From Nakamurella alba (GTDB lineage Bacteria; Actinomycetota; Actinomycetes; Mycobacteriales; Nakamurellaceae), in assembly GCF_009707545.1 (NCBI RefSeq), contig NZ_WLYK01000009.1, forward strand, positions 1 to 64,000: a stretch of DNA of 64,000 nt, given 5' to 3'. The position numbers and the translations under genes are program-made. A model generated the notes under the pieces. It saw only the letters and a program-made list of their open reading frames with translations, did no database searches and had not been told where the DNA came from. Positions 50,081 through 59,161 of this stretch are shown in pieces (the first letter of the stretch is position 1; every line of letters starts with the position of its first letter).

Positions 50081-51055
50081 TCAGCCCGCGAACGGTGACA
50101 CGGCTTCGGCCGCACCCGGCTTCCCGCCGTAGATGCCGAGGACGCTCTCGGCGGTCGTCTGGAACCCGACCAACCCGGCCAACTCCGGGGCGAGATCCTC
50201 GACGATGCGGGCGAACTCGGCCGCGGCCCGGGGCCCGAGCTCCTCGTACCCGAGCGCGAACAGCTCGCGGGCGTCCTTGCGTGGCCAGTCGTCGGGCAGC
50301 AGCTCGACCGGCAGCTGCGGGTCGCGGGTGGAGAACCCGGACCAGAGCTGGGTGAGGAAGGTGCGGGACACCAGTGCATCCCCCGGCTCCATCACGCCGC
50401 TGCGGGCGCGTTGCAGGATCGAGCGGGCGCGCACGATGAACCAGTCGTACTCCGCGCGCAGCGACTGCAGGTCCCACGCCCGCTCGGGACCGCCGGCCGC
50501 ACTGTCGGCCAGGGTGCGGTGGACCGCGCGGAACGCCGAGACGGTCGGCACGCCGAGCTCGGCCAGGGTCCTCAGCGCGGCTTCGACCCGGTCGTGCGGG
50601 GTGACCCACACCCCGTCGTACAGCGAGGCGAATCCCAGCCACCGCAACCGGTCCCGCAACACATCACGCAACCGGCGGTTCTCCTCGGGAACGGAGAACG
50701 CGACGAGACTCCAGCGCCCGTCCCAGCCGAGGTCCTCGGCCCCGAAGCCGAAGATGCGCACTGCGCCATCCCGGAGCACCTGCGCGGCGCGTGCGCTCAG
50801 CGCGTAGAAGGTGCGCCGGCCACGGCGCTCGACATCGAGCAGGCCGCGCCGGGCCATCCGGCTCAGGGTGGCGCGCGCGGCAGCCTCCGGCACACCGAAC
50901 AGCCGCAGCAACTCGACCAGCGACGCGGACGGCAGCGGTTCCGGGCGCTCCCACCAGTACTCGCCGAGCACCGACATCAGCAGCGTCGCAGGGTGTTCGA
51001 ACGGCCGGAGCAGATCCTCGCTCGCCTCGACGGCACGGGTGTCGCCGGTTGTCAC
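50081..51055 (-). CDS. PaaX-family transcriptional regulator
   Basis: 324 residues from GTG 51055, preceded by AAGGGGAT; an ATG 42 bases further up is possible. PaaX family: winged HTH ATLLMSVLGEYWWERPEPLP, VPEAAARATLSRMARRGLLD, then the middle domain WDGRWSLVAFSVPEENRRLR, LRWLGFASLYDGVWVTPHDR, and the C-terminal FLTQLWSGFSTRDPQLP. PaaX is a repressor released by phenylacetyl-CoA in E. coli. Here no phenylacetate genes are present, so the divergent CoA-transferase operon is the likely target and its acyl-CoA intermediate the likely effector (inference). Confidence 0.9.
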   Translation of the reverse strand: MTTGDTRAVEASEDLLRPFEHPATLLMSVLGEYWWERPEPLPSASLVELLRLFGVPEAAARATLSRMARRGLLDVERRGRRTFYALSARAAQVLRDGAVRIFGFGAEDLGWDGRWSLVAFSVPEENRRLRDVLRDRLRWLGFASLYDGVWVTPHDRVEAALRTLAELGVPTVSAFRAVHRTLADSAAGGPERAWDLQSLRAEYDWFIVRARSILQRARSGVMEPGDALVSRTFLTQLWSGFSTRDPQLPVELLPDDWPRKDARELFALGYEELGPRAAAEFARIVEDLAPELAGLVGFQTTAESVLGIYGGKPGAAEAVSPFAG

Positions 51056-51387
51056 TGCCGCATCCCCTTTTCCGGTCCGGTGCGGCCGCCGGGCCATCGG
51101 TCATGGCGGGCGGCCGGCACGCAACACGTCGTTCACATTCTGGCAACACATGCAGGGCAACAACAGTCGCTGTCCGCGAGGGGACGGTAACCGACCGGTG
51201 AACCGGACCCGCACGTGACATGGACAACACTAGACACATCTACCGACGATCGCTACCTTTCCTGTCATCCGAGCAGGACCGGCGGCCCCTCACGCCGCCC
51301 CCGAGTCCGTTCAGCGTCGATGCGCTCGCGATCCGCACCTGCACTGCCGGCACCGCCGTCCGCTGTCCCTCGCCGAATGGAGTCGTT
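51056..51387. promoter_or_regulatory. Divergent control region between paaX and the CoA-transferase operon
   Basis: 332 bases without a gene. On the plus strand TAGACA (51231-51236), a 17-base spacer and TACCTT (51254-51259) are a plausible promoter ~125 bases before GTG 51388. ACCGACCGGTGAACCGG near 51190-51206 has CCGGT/ACCGG half-sites that could be an operator. No clear promoter for paaX was found. Confidence 0.4.
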
Positions 51388-52476
51388 GTGTTCCGTCGTA
51401 CCCTCGCCCGTCGCTCACGGTCCGCCGCAGGGCCGATTGCCCTGCCCATCGCCGCCTTGACCGCGGTCGCCCTGCTGGTCTCGGCCTGCGGGTCGGGCAG
51501 CGACACCGCGGCGACCACCACGTCCGCTTCCACCGCGGACTCGGCGTCCACGGCCCAGTCGGCGTCCTCTGCGTCCTCTGCGTCCTCTGCGTCGTCGGCG
51601 CCATCTGCGTCGTCGGTGTCCTCGAGCGGGTCCGCTGCCCCGGTCGACCTGTCGGGGCTGGCGGAACAGGCCCAGCTCTCCCCCGGCTTCCCGGTGGACG
51701 ATGCCCTGCGTTCCGCACTGCCCGCCGACGTGCTGGAGGCGGGCAAGGTCGACGTCGCGCTGTCGGTGGGCATCGCCCCGGTCAACTTCCCGGGCGCGAC
51801 CGAGACCGATGTCAAGGGAGCACTTCCCGACCTGCAGGCCGGCCTGCAGGGCCTCTTCGGCGTCGAGTTCACCGGCGAGATCTACCCGAGCACCGCCTCC
51901 CAGCTGACCGCGCTACAGTCCGGCCGCGTGCAGATGACGCTGTCCACCAACGGCGACACCGCCGAGCGGCAGGAGACGATGGACTTCGTCGACTACATCC
52001 GGGTCGACTTCAACGTCGCGGTGGCCGAGGGCAACCCGCTCGGCGTCACCACCCTCGCCGACCTCTGCGGCAAGCGGCTCGGCCAGGTCAAGGGATCGGC
52101 CTCGATCCTGGAGAAGATCCAGCCGGCCTGCGCCGCGGCCGGCACCGAGGATCCCGCGGTGTCGGAGTTCGACGACGTCGCCAGCATGCAGCTGGCGCTG
52201 GCCTCCGACCGCATCGACGTGTTCGGTGACAACACCTTCAGCACCCTCTGGTCCAAGGCCCAGGGCCAGCCGGTGGACAGCGTGGTCATCCCCGAGCTCG
52301 GATCGCTCTACTTCGGCTTCACCTTCATGAAGGGTCAGGACCAGCTCCGCGACGCGATGCTGGCCGGCATGCAGAAGTTGGTCGAGATGGGCTACTACGA
52401 CGAGGTTCTGCAGCGCTGGGGCCTGAGCGGTGGGGCCATCACTCCCGGCGTCAACCTGGCCACGGCCGCGAGCTGA
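51388..52476 (+). CDS. Polar amino-acid-type ABC transporter substrate-binding lipoprotein
   Basis: 362 residues from GTG 51388 (GGAG six bases upstream). The signal ends in lipobox VSAC with Cys34; an upstream ATG at 51220 would bury the signal and is rejected. A Ser/Ala-rich linker (~40-85) precedes the SBP family 3 domain: ALPDLQAGLQGLFGVEFTG, LSTNGDTAERQETMDFVDYI, ADLCGKRLGQVKGSASILEK and DEVLQRWGLSGG. It feeds the permease and ATPase encoded at 56.0-57.8 kb. First gene of the CoA-transferase operon. Confidence 0.93.
   Translation: MFRRTLARRSRSAAGPIALPIAALTAVALLVSACGSGSDTAATTTSASTADSASTAQSASSASSASSASSAPSASSVSSSGSAAPVDLSGLAEQAQLSPGFPVDDALRSALPADVLEAGKVDVALSVGIAPVNFPGATETDVKGALPDLQAGLQGLFGVEFTGEIYPSTASQLTALQSGRVQMTLSTNGDTAERQETMDFVDYIRVDFNVAVAEGNPLGVTTLADLCGKRLGQVKGSASILEKIQPACAAAGTEDPAVSEFDDVASMQLALASDRIDVFGDNTFSTLWSKAQGQPVDSVVIPELGSLYFGFTFMKGQDQLRDAMLAGMQKLVEMGYYDEVLQRWGLSGGAITPGVNLATAAS
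51562..51597 (+). repeat. 9-bp tandem repeat encoding the Ser/Ala linker
   Basis: GCGTCCTCT occurs three times in a row (51562-51570, 51571-51579, 51580-51588), followed by a variant GCGTCGTCG. It encodes Ala-Ser-Ser units in the linker behind the lipid anchor. Confidence 0.8.
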
Positions 52477-52519
52477 CCCGCCCCGTATCACGGATCCACC
52501 AGCACCAGCGAGGAGCATC

Positions 52520-53677
52520 ATGCAGTCCAGCAGCGCCGGCCCGTTGTCCGGTATCAGGATCATCGACTTCACCCGGCTGATCGCCGGTCCGTGCGCCACG
52601 GACCTGCTGGCCGGCATGGGGGCCGAGGTGATCAAGGTCGAGTCGGCCGAGGGCGACGCGATGCGGCAGGCCCGCTCCGTCGACGGCGGCGGGTCCCGGA
52701 CGGCACCGTCCTTCACGGCCTACAACGTCATGAAGTCCTCGCTGGTGCTGGACCTGAAGGATCCGACGGACCTGGAGACCGTCCGGAACCTGTGTCGGGA
52801 CGCGGATGTCGTGATGCAGGCGTTCCGGCCCGGGGTCATGGAGCGGCTGGGCCTGGGCCCGGAGGCGCTCCGGGAGACCAACCCCCGGCTGGTCTACGGC
52901 TCGCTGTCCGCCTTCGGCGACACCGGGCCGGATGCCGCCCGCGGCGGCGTCGACATCGTGATGCAGGCCGAGACAGGCCTGATGTCGGTGACGGGTGAGG
53001 AGGGGCGCGGCCCGGTCAAGGTGGGGTTGCCGATCATCGACGCGGTGAGCGGATACGCCTTGGCCCTCGGCATCCTCGGGGCGCTGCTGCAGCGCGAGAG
53101 GCAGGACGTCGCCGGTGATGTCGCGGTGTCGATGCTGGACGCCGGCCTGCACCTGCAGGCGCAGCCGGTGGCCGAGTACCTCAGTTCCGGCAGGATCGCG
53201 TCCCGGGTCGGCAACAAGGCCCCCTACGCCGCACCCGCCGACGCCTTCACCACCGGCGAGGGCACCCTGGTGCTGTCGGCCCATCTGCCGGGCCACTGGC
53301 GCACGCTGTGCCGGCTGCTCGGCCACCCGGAGTGGATCGAGGACCCGCGTTTCGTGACCACCGAGATCCGGGTGCAGCACCGGGCGGAGATCACCGCGCT
53401 CATCGAGGCGGAGCTGGCCACCGCGCCGGCCGACCACTGGGTGGAGGTGCTGGGCGGGGCCGGGCTCACGGTCGGCAAGATCCGCGACTACCGGGAGGTG
53501 CTGGGGTCGGCCCAGGTGGCGGCGAACGGCTCCGTGCTGGACGCCACCGATGTCGACGGCACCCCGATCCGGATCGTCCGCACCCCGGTGCGCTTCTCCT
53601 CCTTCGACGACACCGCCATCGAACGGCACGTCCCCGGCCTCGGCACCGCGGCCGTCCCGCAGGCGGTGTCCGCATGA
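52520..53677 (+). CDS. Class III (CaiB/BaiF-type) CoA-transferase
   Basis: 385 residues from ATG 52520 (GAGGAG upstream). Family motifs are GIRIIDFTRLIAGPCATDLL, GAEVIKVESAEGDAMR, SLVLDLKDPTDLETVRNLC and the catalytic Asp in GGVDIVMQAETGLMSVTGEE. It moves CoA between carboxylates, which would activate the compound brought in by the ABC transporter. Its stop overlaps the next start (ATGA), so it is coupled to the hydratase. Confidence 0.93.
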   Translation: MQSSSAGPLSGIRIIDFTRLIAGPCATDLLAGMGAEVIKVESAEGDAMRQARSVDGGGSRTAPSFTAYNVMKSSLVLDLKDPTDLETVRNLCRDADVVMQAFRPGVMERLGLGPEALRETNPRLVYGSLSAFGDTGPDAARGGVDIVMQAETGLMSVTGEEGRGPVKVGLPIIDAVSGYALALGILGALLQRERQDVAGDVAVSMLDAGLHLQAQPVAEYLSSGRIASRVGNKAPYAAPADAFTTGEGTLVLSAHLPGHWRTLCRLLGHPEWIEDPRFVTTEIRVQHRAEITALIEAELATAPADHWVEVLGGAGLTVGKIRDYREVLGSAQVAANGSVLDATDVDGTPIRIVRTPVRFSSFDDTAIERHVPGLGTAAVPQAVSA

Positions 53678-54441
53678 GCGCCCCGGTGCTGCTGGAGATC
53701 CGGGACGGGGTCGGCGTGGTGACGATGTCCCGGCCGGAGCGGATGAACGCCGTCTCGCTCGATCTGGCCCAGGGTCTGCACGACACGCTCGGCGCACTGG
53801 CCGTGGACGACGCGGTGCGCGCCGTCGTGCTCACCGGCGCCGGCCCGCGCGCGTTCGGTGCCGGTCTGGACATCCGTGAGGCCGCGACGCTGGACAGCGA
53901 CCAGCTCGCCCGTCAGCACGAGCTCTACAGCGGCGTGCAGCGGATGATCGCGGACTTCCCGAAGCCCACGATCGCCGCCGTCAACGGTGTCGCGGCCGGC
54001 GCCTCGTTCCAGCTCGCGCTGCACTGCGACCTGCTCCTGGCGGCTCCTGCCGCGCGGTTCGGCATGCCCGAGCTGGCGGCGGGCCGCCCGTGCATCATCG
54101 GCAGCTACCTGCTGCACCGCCGGATCGGCCCTGGACTGGCCGCCGATCTTGTGCTCACCGGCCGCTGGCTCCCCGCGACGGAAGCAGTGTCCGTGGGACT
54201 TGTCTCGCGCATCGTGCAGCCGGAGTTCCTCCTCGAGGCCGCGGTGGAGGCCGCCGCGGCGATCGGCGGGCGCAGCCCGGCGGCCGTCGCCGCCACCCTG
54301 TCCTGGTTGCGGGAACTGCGCACCGGTGCGGTCCCCGACCTGGCCGGTGCCTTCGACCGCGGGGCCCGGGTCAGCGCGGAGTCCGCCGATCCGGACGCGG
54401 AGCGGGCGGCGCTGGCAGTCCTCACCGGGAGCCGGTCATGA
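53674..54441 (+). CDS. Enoyl-CoA hydratase/isomerase family protein
   Basis: 255 residues. Crotonase fold: GVGVVTMSRPERMNAVSLDL, FGAGLDIREAAT (oxyanion hole), IAAVNGVAAGASFQLALHCD and ARFGMPELAAGRPCIIGSYL. The Glu of PEL is the usual second catalytic residue position. The first catalytic Glu of true hydratases (in GGASFEL-type loops) is Gln here, so the reaction may be isomerisation, elimination or hydrolysis. Coupled by ATGA overlaps on both sides. Confidence 0.9.
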   Translation: MSAPVLLEIRDGVGVVTMSRPERMNAVSLDLAQGLHDTLGALAVDDAVRAVVLTGAGPRAFGAGLDIREAATLDSDQLARQHELYSGVQRMIADFPKPTIAAVNGVAAGASFQLALHCDLLLAAPAARFGMPELAAGRPCIIGSYLLHRRIGPGLAADLVLTGRWLPATEAVSVGLVSRIVQPEFLLEAAVEAAAAIGGRSPAAVAATLSWLRELRTGAVPDLAGAFDRGARVSAESADPDAERAALAVLTGSRS

Positions 54442-55595
54442 CGATGACACTGCACACCGCTTCCGGGATCCGCTCGCAGTTCCCATGTCTGGCCGACCTG
54501 GTCTACCTGAACACCGGCACCGTCGGGCCGTTGCCGACCACCGTGATCGAGGCCGCGACCTCGGCCCTGCGCACCGATCTGGAGCGGGGCCGCAGCTCCG
54601 GGCGCCGGTTCCAGGGCATCGCCCGCAACCGGACGCGGGCCCGTGAGCTGTGCGCCGCCCTGGTCGGGGTCGAGCCGGCGGCGGTCACCCTCACCTCGGG
54701 CACCACCGAGGGCGTGATGATCGCGCTGCGCACGGTCGGCTGGACGTCGGGTGCCGAGTTGCTGGTCTCCGATGCCGAACACCCGGCCGTCACCGCCGCG
54801 CTGCGCGGGCTCTGCGAACGGCACGGCATCGTGCTGCGGAGCTTCCCGACCACCGGTTCCGACGAGCAGGTCCTGGCGGCCGTGCGGGAGGCTCTCGGAC
54901 CGCGGACCGCCGCCGTCCTGGTCTCGCACGTGCTGTTCGCCGACGGACGACCGCTGCCGGTCGCCGGGATCTGCGCCGCTGCCGCAGGAGTCGGCGCCGT
55001 ATCCGTGGTCGACGGCGCCCAGGCCGTCGGCGCGATCCAGGTCGACGTCCCCGCCACCGGCGCCGACTTCTACGCCTTCCCCGGCCAGAAATGGCTGTTG
55101 TCGATCGAGGGCACCGGGGCGCTTGTCTCCCGGACCGCCGTCAGCGGCCTGGATCCCGCGCCGGTGCCCGGCGCCGCGGTAGCCGCCTTGATCGCCGCCC
55201 TGGAGTTCCGCGACGGCATCGACAGCGAGCCGGAACTGGTCGCGCTGGCGGCCCGCCGGAACGCGGAGCTGCGCGCTGTGCTGGAGAGCACCCCCGGCGT
55301 CCGGATCCTGTCCCCCGCCTCCGCCACCACGCTGACCTCCTTCGTCGTCGAGGGCACGGCCTCGTCCGAGGTGGTCGCGGCCCTCGGCGCGGCACGGATC
55401 GGGACCCGGGTCATCCCGGAGAACGACGCGATCCGGATCAGCGCCGGCTTCTGGACCGACACCCACGACATCGACCGCTTCGCAGCCGGTCTGGCGGGCC
55501 TGGCCGGGTCGGGCCGGTCGACGGACCCGCAACCGGCTGCTGCGTGCCCGATCAACCCACCGGTGGCCGAGGGCCCCGCGGAAAGGCAACGATGA
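54438..55595 (+). CDS. Class V aminotransferase-fold PLP enzyme
   Basis: 385 residues. Cysteine desulfurase/isopenicillin-N epimerase-like: DLVYLNTGTVGPLPTTVIEA, VTLTSGTTEGVMIALRTVG, DAEHPAVTAALRGL, SVVDGAQAVGAIQVDVP and the PLP lysine in AFPGQKWLLSIEGTGAL. No C-terminal Cys loop of a true desulfurase is seen. Its place among CoA enzymes suggests it removes or rearranges an amino group on the imported compound. The last ~30 residues are a loose Pro-rich tail. Confidence 0.9.
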   Translation: MTMTLHTASGIRSQFPCLADLVYLNTGTVGPLPTTVIEAATSALRTDLERGRSSGRRFQGIARNRTRARELCAALVGVEPAAVTLTSGTTEGVMIALRTVGWTSGAELLVSDAEHPAVTAALRGLCERHGIVLRSFPTTGSDEQVLAAVREALGPRTAAVLVSHVLFADGRPLPVAGICAAAAGVGAVSVVDGAQAVGAIQVDVPATGADFYAFPGQKWLLSIEGTGALVSRTAVSGLDPAPVPGAAVAALIAALEFRDGIDSEPELVALAARRNAELRAVLESTPGVRILSPASATTLTSFVVEGTASSEVVAALGAARIGTRVIPENDAIRISAGFWTDTHDIDRFAAGLAGLAGSGRSTDPQPAAACPINPPVAEGPAERQR

Positions 55596-56020
55596 CTGCG
55601 ACACTCCCCACCGGCCTGCTGGCCGACCGCCTGGGCATCGAGGTGCTCGAGGCCGGCCCGGAGCGGGTGGTGGCCCGGATGCCGGTCGCCGGCAACCAAC
55701 AGCCGGACGGCCTTTTGGCCGGTGGCGCCTCCTGCATGCTCGCCGAGAGCGTCAGCTCCCGCGCCGCGGCGCTGCACGCCGCCGAGATGGGCGCCAAGGC
55801 CGTCGGTGTCGAGCTCAACGCCACACACCACCGGTCCGCCACCTCCGGGCACGTCACCGCCGTCGCCACGGTGATCCACCGCGGGCGCACGGCCGCCTCC
55901 TACCAGGTCGTGGTCACCGACGAGGCGGGCAAGAGGATCTGCACGGCCCGCGTGCTGTGCCTGGTCGTGCGGCGGCCCGGCCACGACCCGAATTCGACGA
56001 CCCGTGCGGAGGAGACATGA
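55592..56020 (+). CDS. Hotdog-fold thioesterase (PaaI/YbgC-DHNA-CoA type)
   Basis: 142 residues. Blocks: LLADRLGIEVLEAGPERVVA, QQPDGLLAGGASCMLAESVS (with the catalytic Glu), VGVELNATHHRSATSGHVTA and GRTAASYQVVVTDEAGKRIC. It probably releases an acid from CoA, at the end of the pathway or as a safety valve. It overlaps both neighbours by 4 bases. Confidence 0.9.
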   Translation: MTATLPTGLLADRLGIEVLEAGPERVVARMPVAGNQQPDGLLAGGASCMLAESVSSRAAALHAAEMGAKAVGVELNATHHRSATSGHVTAVATVIHRGRTAASYQVVVTDEAGKRICTARVLCLVVRRPGHDPNSTTRAEET

Positions 56021-56970
56021 CCGTCGACGAGATCCATTCCACCACCACGGCTCCCGATCCCGATGGCCGGTTCGCCGCCGAGATCCTGCTGCCCCGCCGC
56101 TCCCCCGGCCGGTGGATCGCCGGGGCGGTCGCCCTCGTGCTGGTGTACTTCGTCGCCTCCTCCCTGCTGACCAAGGAGGGGCTGGAATGGGCTGTCATCG
56201 GGAAGTACCTGTTCTCCGAGGGCATCCTGCACGGCCTGCTCAACACCCTCTGGCTCACCGTCGTGGTGATGCTGCTCGGATTCCTCTTCGGGATCGGCCT
56301 GGCCGCGATGCGGCTGTCGAAGAACCCGGTGCTGCGTTCGATCAGCTGGACCTACGTCTGGATCTTCCGGTCGGTCCCCATGCTGGTGCAGATCCTGTTC
56401 TGGTTCAACATCGGCTACCTCTACCCGCAGATCAGCTTCGGCATCCCGTGGGGACCGACCTTCTTCCGCGGTGACGCCAACGAGATCATCAGCGCCACCA
56501 CCGCCGCGATCCTGGCGCTGACGGCGCACGAGGCCGCCTACGCCTCGGAGATCATCCGCGGCGGCATCCTCGGCGTCGACCAGGGGCAGACCGAGGCGTC
56601 TGTGGCCCTCGGCGTCCCGCAGTGGCGCATCCTGCTGCAGATCGTCCTCCCGCAGGCGATGCGCACCATCGTCCCGGCCGCCGGGAACATGCTGATCGGC
56701 ACGCTGAAGGGCACCTCGATCGTCAGCATCATCGCGGTGTCCGACCTGCTGTACGCGGCACAGTTCGTCTACAACAAGACGTTCCAGGTGGTCCCGCTGT
56801 TGGTGGTGGCCACGATCTGGTACGTCGCGGTCACCTCGCTGCTATCCGTGGGGCAGTACTTCGTCGAGCGCCACTACGCCCGCGGGGCCGTCCGGGTGCT
56901 GCCACCGACGCCCTGGCGCCGGCTGATCGCCGCCCTGCAGGGCCACTCGACCAGGAGGACAGGGGCATGA
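56017..56970 (+). CDS. Polar amino-acid ABC transporter permease
   Basis: 317 residues from ATG 56017 (GGAGGAG upstream, within the thioesterase end). HisM-type permease: ILHGLLNTLWLTVVVMLLGF, WIFRSVPMLVQILFWFNIGY, AAYASEIIRGGILGVDQGQT and EASVALGVPQWRILLQIVLP (EAA loop). Five or six membrane helices. A single permease suggests a homodimeric channel. Overlaps the ATPase gene by 4 bases. Confidence 0.94.
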   Translation: MTVDEIHSTTTAPDPDGRFAAEILLPRRSPGRWIAGAVALVLVYFVASSLLTKEGLEWAVIGKYLFSEGILHGLLNTLWLTVVVMLLGFLFGIGLAAMRLSKNPVLRSISWTYVWIFRSVPMLVQILFWFNIGYLYPQISFGIPWGPTFFRGDANEIISATTAAILALTAHEAAYASEIIRGGILGVDQGQTEASVALGVPQWRILLQIVLPQAMRTIVPAAGNMLIGTLKGTSIVSIIAVSDLLYAAQFVYNKTFQVVPLLVVATIWYVAVTSLLSVGQYFVERHYARGAVRVLPPTPWRRLIAALQGHSTRRTGA

Positions 56971-57776
56971 CCTCGACTGTTCCACGCGCCGTGCCCGGCG
57001 GCGCTCCCGTCACCACGCCGGCGGTCCGGATCTCCGGGCTGCGCAAGCGGTTCGGCTCGATCCTGGTACTGGACGGGATCGACCTGGTGGTCCCGCACGG
57101 GTCGGTGACCGTGCTGATCGGACCGTCCGGATCGGGCAAGAGCACGCTGCTGCGCTGCGTGAACCAGCTCGAGACGATCGAGGGCGGCCGGATCGAGGTG
57201 GACGGCGAGCTGATGGGCTACGAACCGGCCGGCCCGGGACGGCTGCGGGCGCTCGGCGAACGCCGCAAGCGGCAGCAGCGCACGGCCACCGCCATGGTCT
57301 TCCAGTCCTTCAACCTCTTTCCGCACATGACCGCGCTGGAGAACGTCTGCTACGCACCGGTCAAGGTACGACGGCAGGAACCCGCGGCCGTGCGTCGGGA
57401 GGCGGTCGCACTGCTCGAGCAGGTCGGCCTGTCCGACCGCGCCGAGCACTACCCGCGGCAGCTGTCCGGTGGTCAGCAGCAGCGGGTGGCGATCGCCAGG
57501 GCGCTGGCGATGCAGCCGTCCCTGATGCTCCTGGACGAACCCACCAGTGCCCTCGATCCCGAGCTGGTCGGCGAGGTCCTCACGGTCATCAGGGATCTCG
57601 CCGCCTCCGGCATGACGATGCTGGTCGTCACCCACGAGATCGGTTTCGCCAGGGAGGTCGCCGATCAGGTCGTCTTCATGGACGCCGGACGGGTTGTCGA
57701 GGCCGGGCCGCCCACCGAGGTGCTGGAGCGCCCCCGCACACCCCGGGCCAGGGAGTTCCTGGAACGACTGCTCTGA
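56967..57776 (+). CDS. Polar amino-acid ABC transporter ATPase
   Basis: 269 residues. GlnQ/HisP-like: Walker A LIGPSGSGKSTLLRCVNQLE, Q-loop AMVFQSFNLFPHMTALENV, signature RQLSGGQQQRVAIARALAMQ, Walker B LMLLDEPTSALDPEL and VTHEIGF switch. It powers the permease and binding protein of this operon. A short insertion (GERRKRQQRT, ~95-104) sits before the Q-loop. Confidence 0.95.
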   Translation: MTSTVPRAVPGGAPVTTPAVRISGLRKRFGSILVLDGIDLVVPHGSVTVLIGPSGSGKSTLLRCVNQLETIEGGRIEVDGELMGYEPAGPGRLRALGERRKRQQRTATAMVFQSFNLFPHMTALENVCYAPVKVRRQEPAAVRREAVALLEQVGLSDRAEHYPRQLSGGQQQRVAIARALAMQPSLMLLDEPTSALDPELVGEVLTVIRDLAASGMTMLVVTHEIGFAREVADQVVFMDAGRVVEAGPPTEVLERPRTPRAREFLERLL

Positions 57777-57804
57777 GCCGCCCGTCCCCGAACCGGAAGG
57801 AACC

Positions 57805-59085
57805 GTGACCGAGACCGCCCCGTCCACCGGCACTCCCGTCGAAGCGACGGACCTGCGCCGTCGGACCACCCAACGCCGCACCCTGCGGGTGCTGGTCGTG
57901 GCGCAGGTGGTCGGCGCGATCGGCACCGCCGTCGGCCCGTCGGTCGGTGTCGTGCTGGGTGACACCGTCGCCGGGTCGGAGGCGGCATCCGGCCTCGCCC
58001 GCACCGCATCGACGGTCGGTGCCGCCCTGGCCGGCATCACCCTGGCCACGCTCTCGCTGAAGTTCGGCCGCCGCCCGGCGCTCGTCCTCGGCTGGACCAC
58101 AGCCGCCGTCGGGGCCGCCCTGCTGACCGTGGCGGCGTTCGCCTCGAGCCTCGTCCTGGTGATCACCGGCATGGCGATGCTGGGGGTGGGCACCTCCGTT
58201 GGCGTCCAGTCCGCCTACACCGCCACCGATCTCGCAGATCCCGTGCGCCGTGGCCGACAGCTGTCCCTGGTCGTCTGGGCCGGGACCGTCGGATCGGTGC
58301 TCGGCCCGAACATGGGCGCACCCGGCGCCGCGCTGGCCGGGGCGATGGGCTGGCCACCGCTGACCGGCGCGTTCCTGATCGCCACCGTCGTGCTCGTCGT
58401 CGCGGCGGTGGTCGTCCTCACGCTGCTCCGGCCCGATCCGCTGCGCCTGGCCAGGGAACTCGACCGTCCGCGGTCCGGCGACCGACCCGCGCTCCCCCGC
58501 CTCCGGGAGGCCCTGCCGATCATCTGGCGCACGCCGGCCGCGCGCACCGCCTACATCTCGATGATCTGCGCCCACATCGCGATGATCGGCGTGATGACGA
58601 TGACCCCCGTGCACCTGCACCGGCACGGGCACTCCCTCACGGTCGTCGGGCTGACCATCTCGGTGCACGTCGCCGGGATGTTCGCCTTCGCACCGCTCGT
58701 CGGCTGGTGCGCCGACCGGTTCGGCAGCCGGCCGGTCATCCTCACCGGCCAGGCCCTCTTCGCCGCGGCCGCAGTCAACGGGTTCATGGCTGGCGACTCA
58801 GCCGGTGGTGTCACCGGTGCGTTGTTCCTGCTCGGCCTGGCCTGGTCGGTGGTCACCGTGTCCGGGGCCAGCCTGCTCAGCGGCGCCGTCGACCCGCATG
58901 TCCGTCCCCTCGTCCAAGGCACCACCGACACCAGCATGAACGCCGCCGCAGCCATCGGCGCCGGGGCCGCCGGGCTGATCGCCGCCGGGATCGGCTTCAA
59001 CGCCCTCGCCCTGGTCGCGGTCGTCCTGGTGGTGCCGCCGATCGTCGTGCTGGCAGCCGGGCGGGGCGCGCCGGCCGGTCGCTGA
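57805..59085 (+). CDS. MFS transporter
   Basis: 426 residues from GTG 57805 (GGAAGGAA upstream). About twelve membrane helices. The loop 2-3 motif is LKFGRRPALVLGWTTAAVGA and the loop 8-9 repeat LVGWCADRFGSRPVILTGQ. Close in type to small-molecule exporters. It follows the ABC ATPase by 28 bases, so it is probably the last gene of the operon and may export a product or toxic intermediate. Confidence 0.92.
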   Translation: MTETAPSTGTPVEATDLRRRTTQRRTLRVLVVAQVVGAIGTAVGPSVGVVLGDTVAGSEAASGLARTASTVGAALAGITLATLSLKFGRRPALVLGWTTAAVGAALLTVAAFASSLVLVITGMAMLGVGTSVGVQSAYTATDLADPVRRGRQLSLVVWAGTVGSVLGPNMGAPGAALAGAMGWPPLTGAFLIATVVLVVAAVVVLTLLRPDPLRLARELDRPRSGDRPALPRLREALPIIWRTPAARTAYISMICAHIAMIGVMTMTPVHLHRHGHSLTVVGLTISVHVAGMFAFAPLVGWCADRFGSRPVILTGQALFAAAAVNGFMAGDSAGGVTGALFLLGLAWSVVTVSGASLLSGAVDPHVRPLVQGTTDTSMNAAAAIGAGAAGLIAAGIGFNALALVAVVLVVPPIVVLAAGRGAPAGR

Positions 59086-59161
59086 GATCGCGCATCATTG
59101 GCTGCCTCGGGCATCTCGCGCGACCACCGCTCCTTCCGACGACCGCCCAGCAACCCGTGGT

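Noticed and set aside
52430-52519. Upstream start for the CoA-transferase at 52430
   Set aside because: It would overlap the binding-protein gene by 47 bases; ATG 52520 has GAGGAG and fits the family N-terminus.
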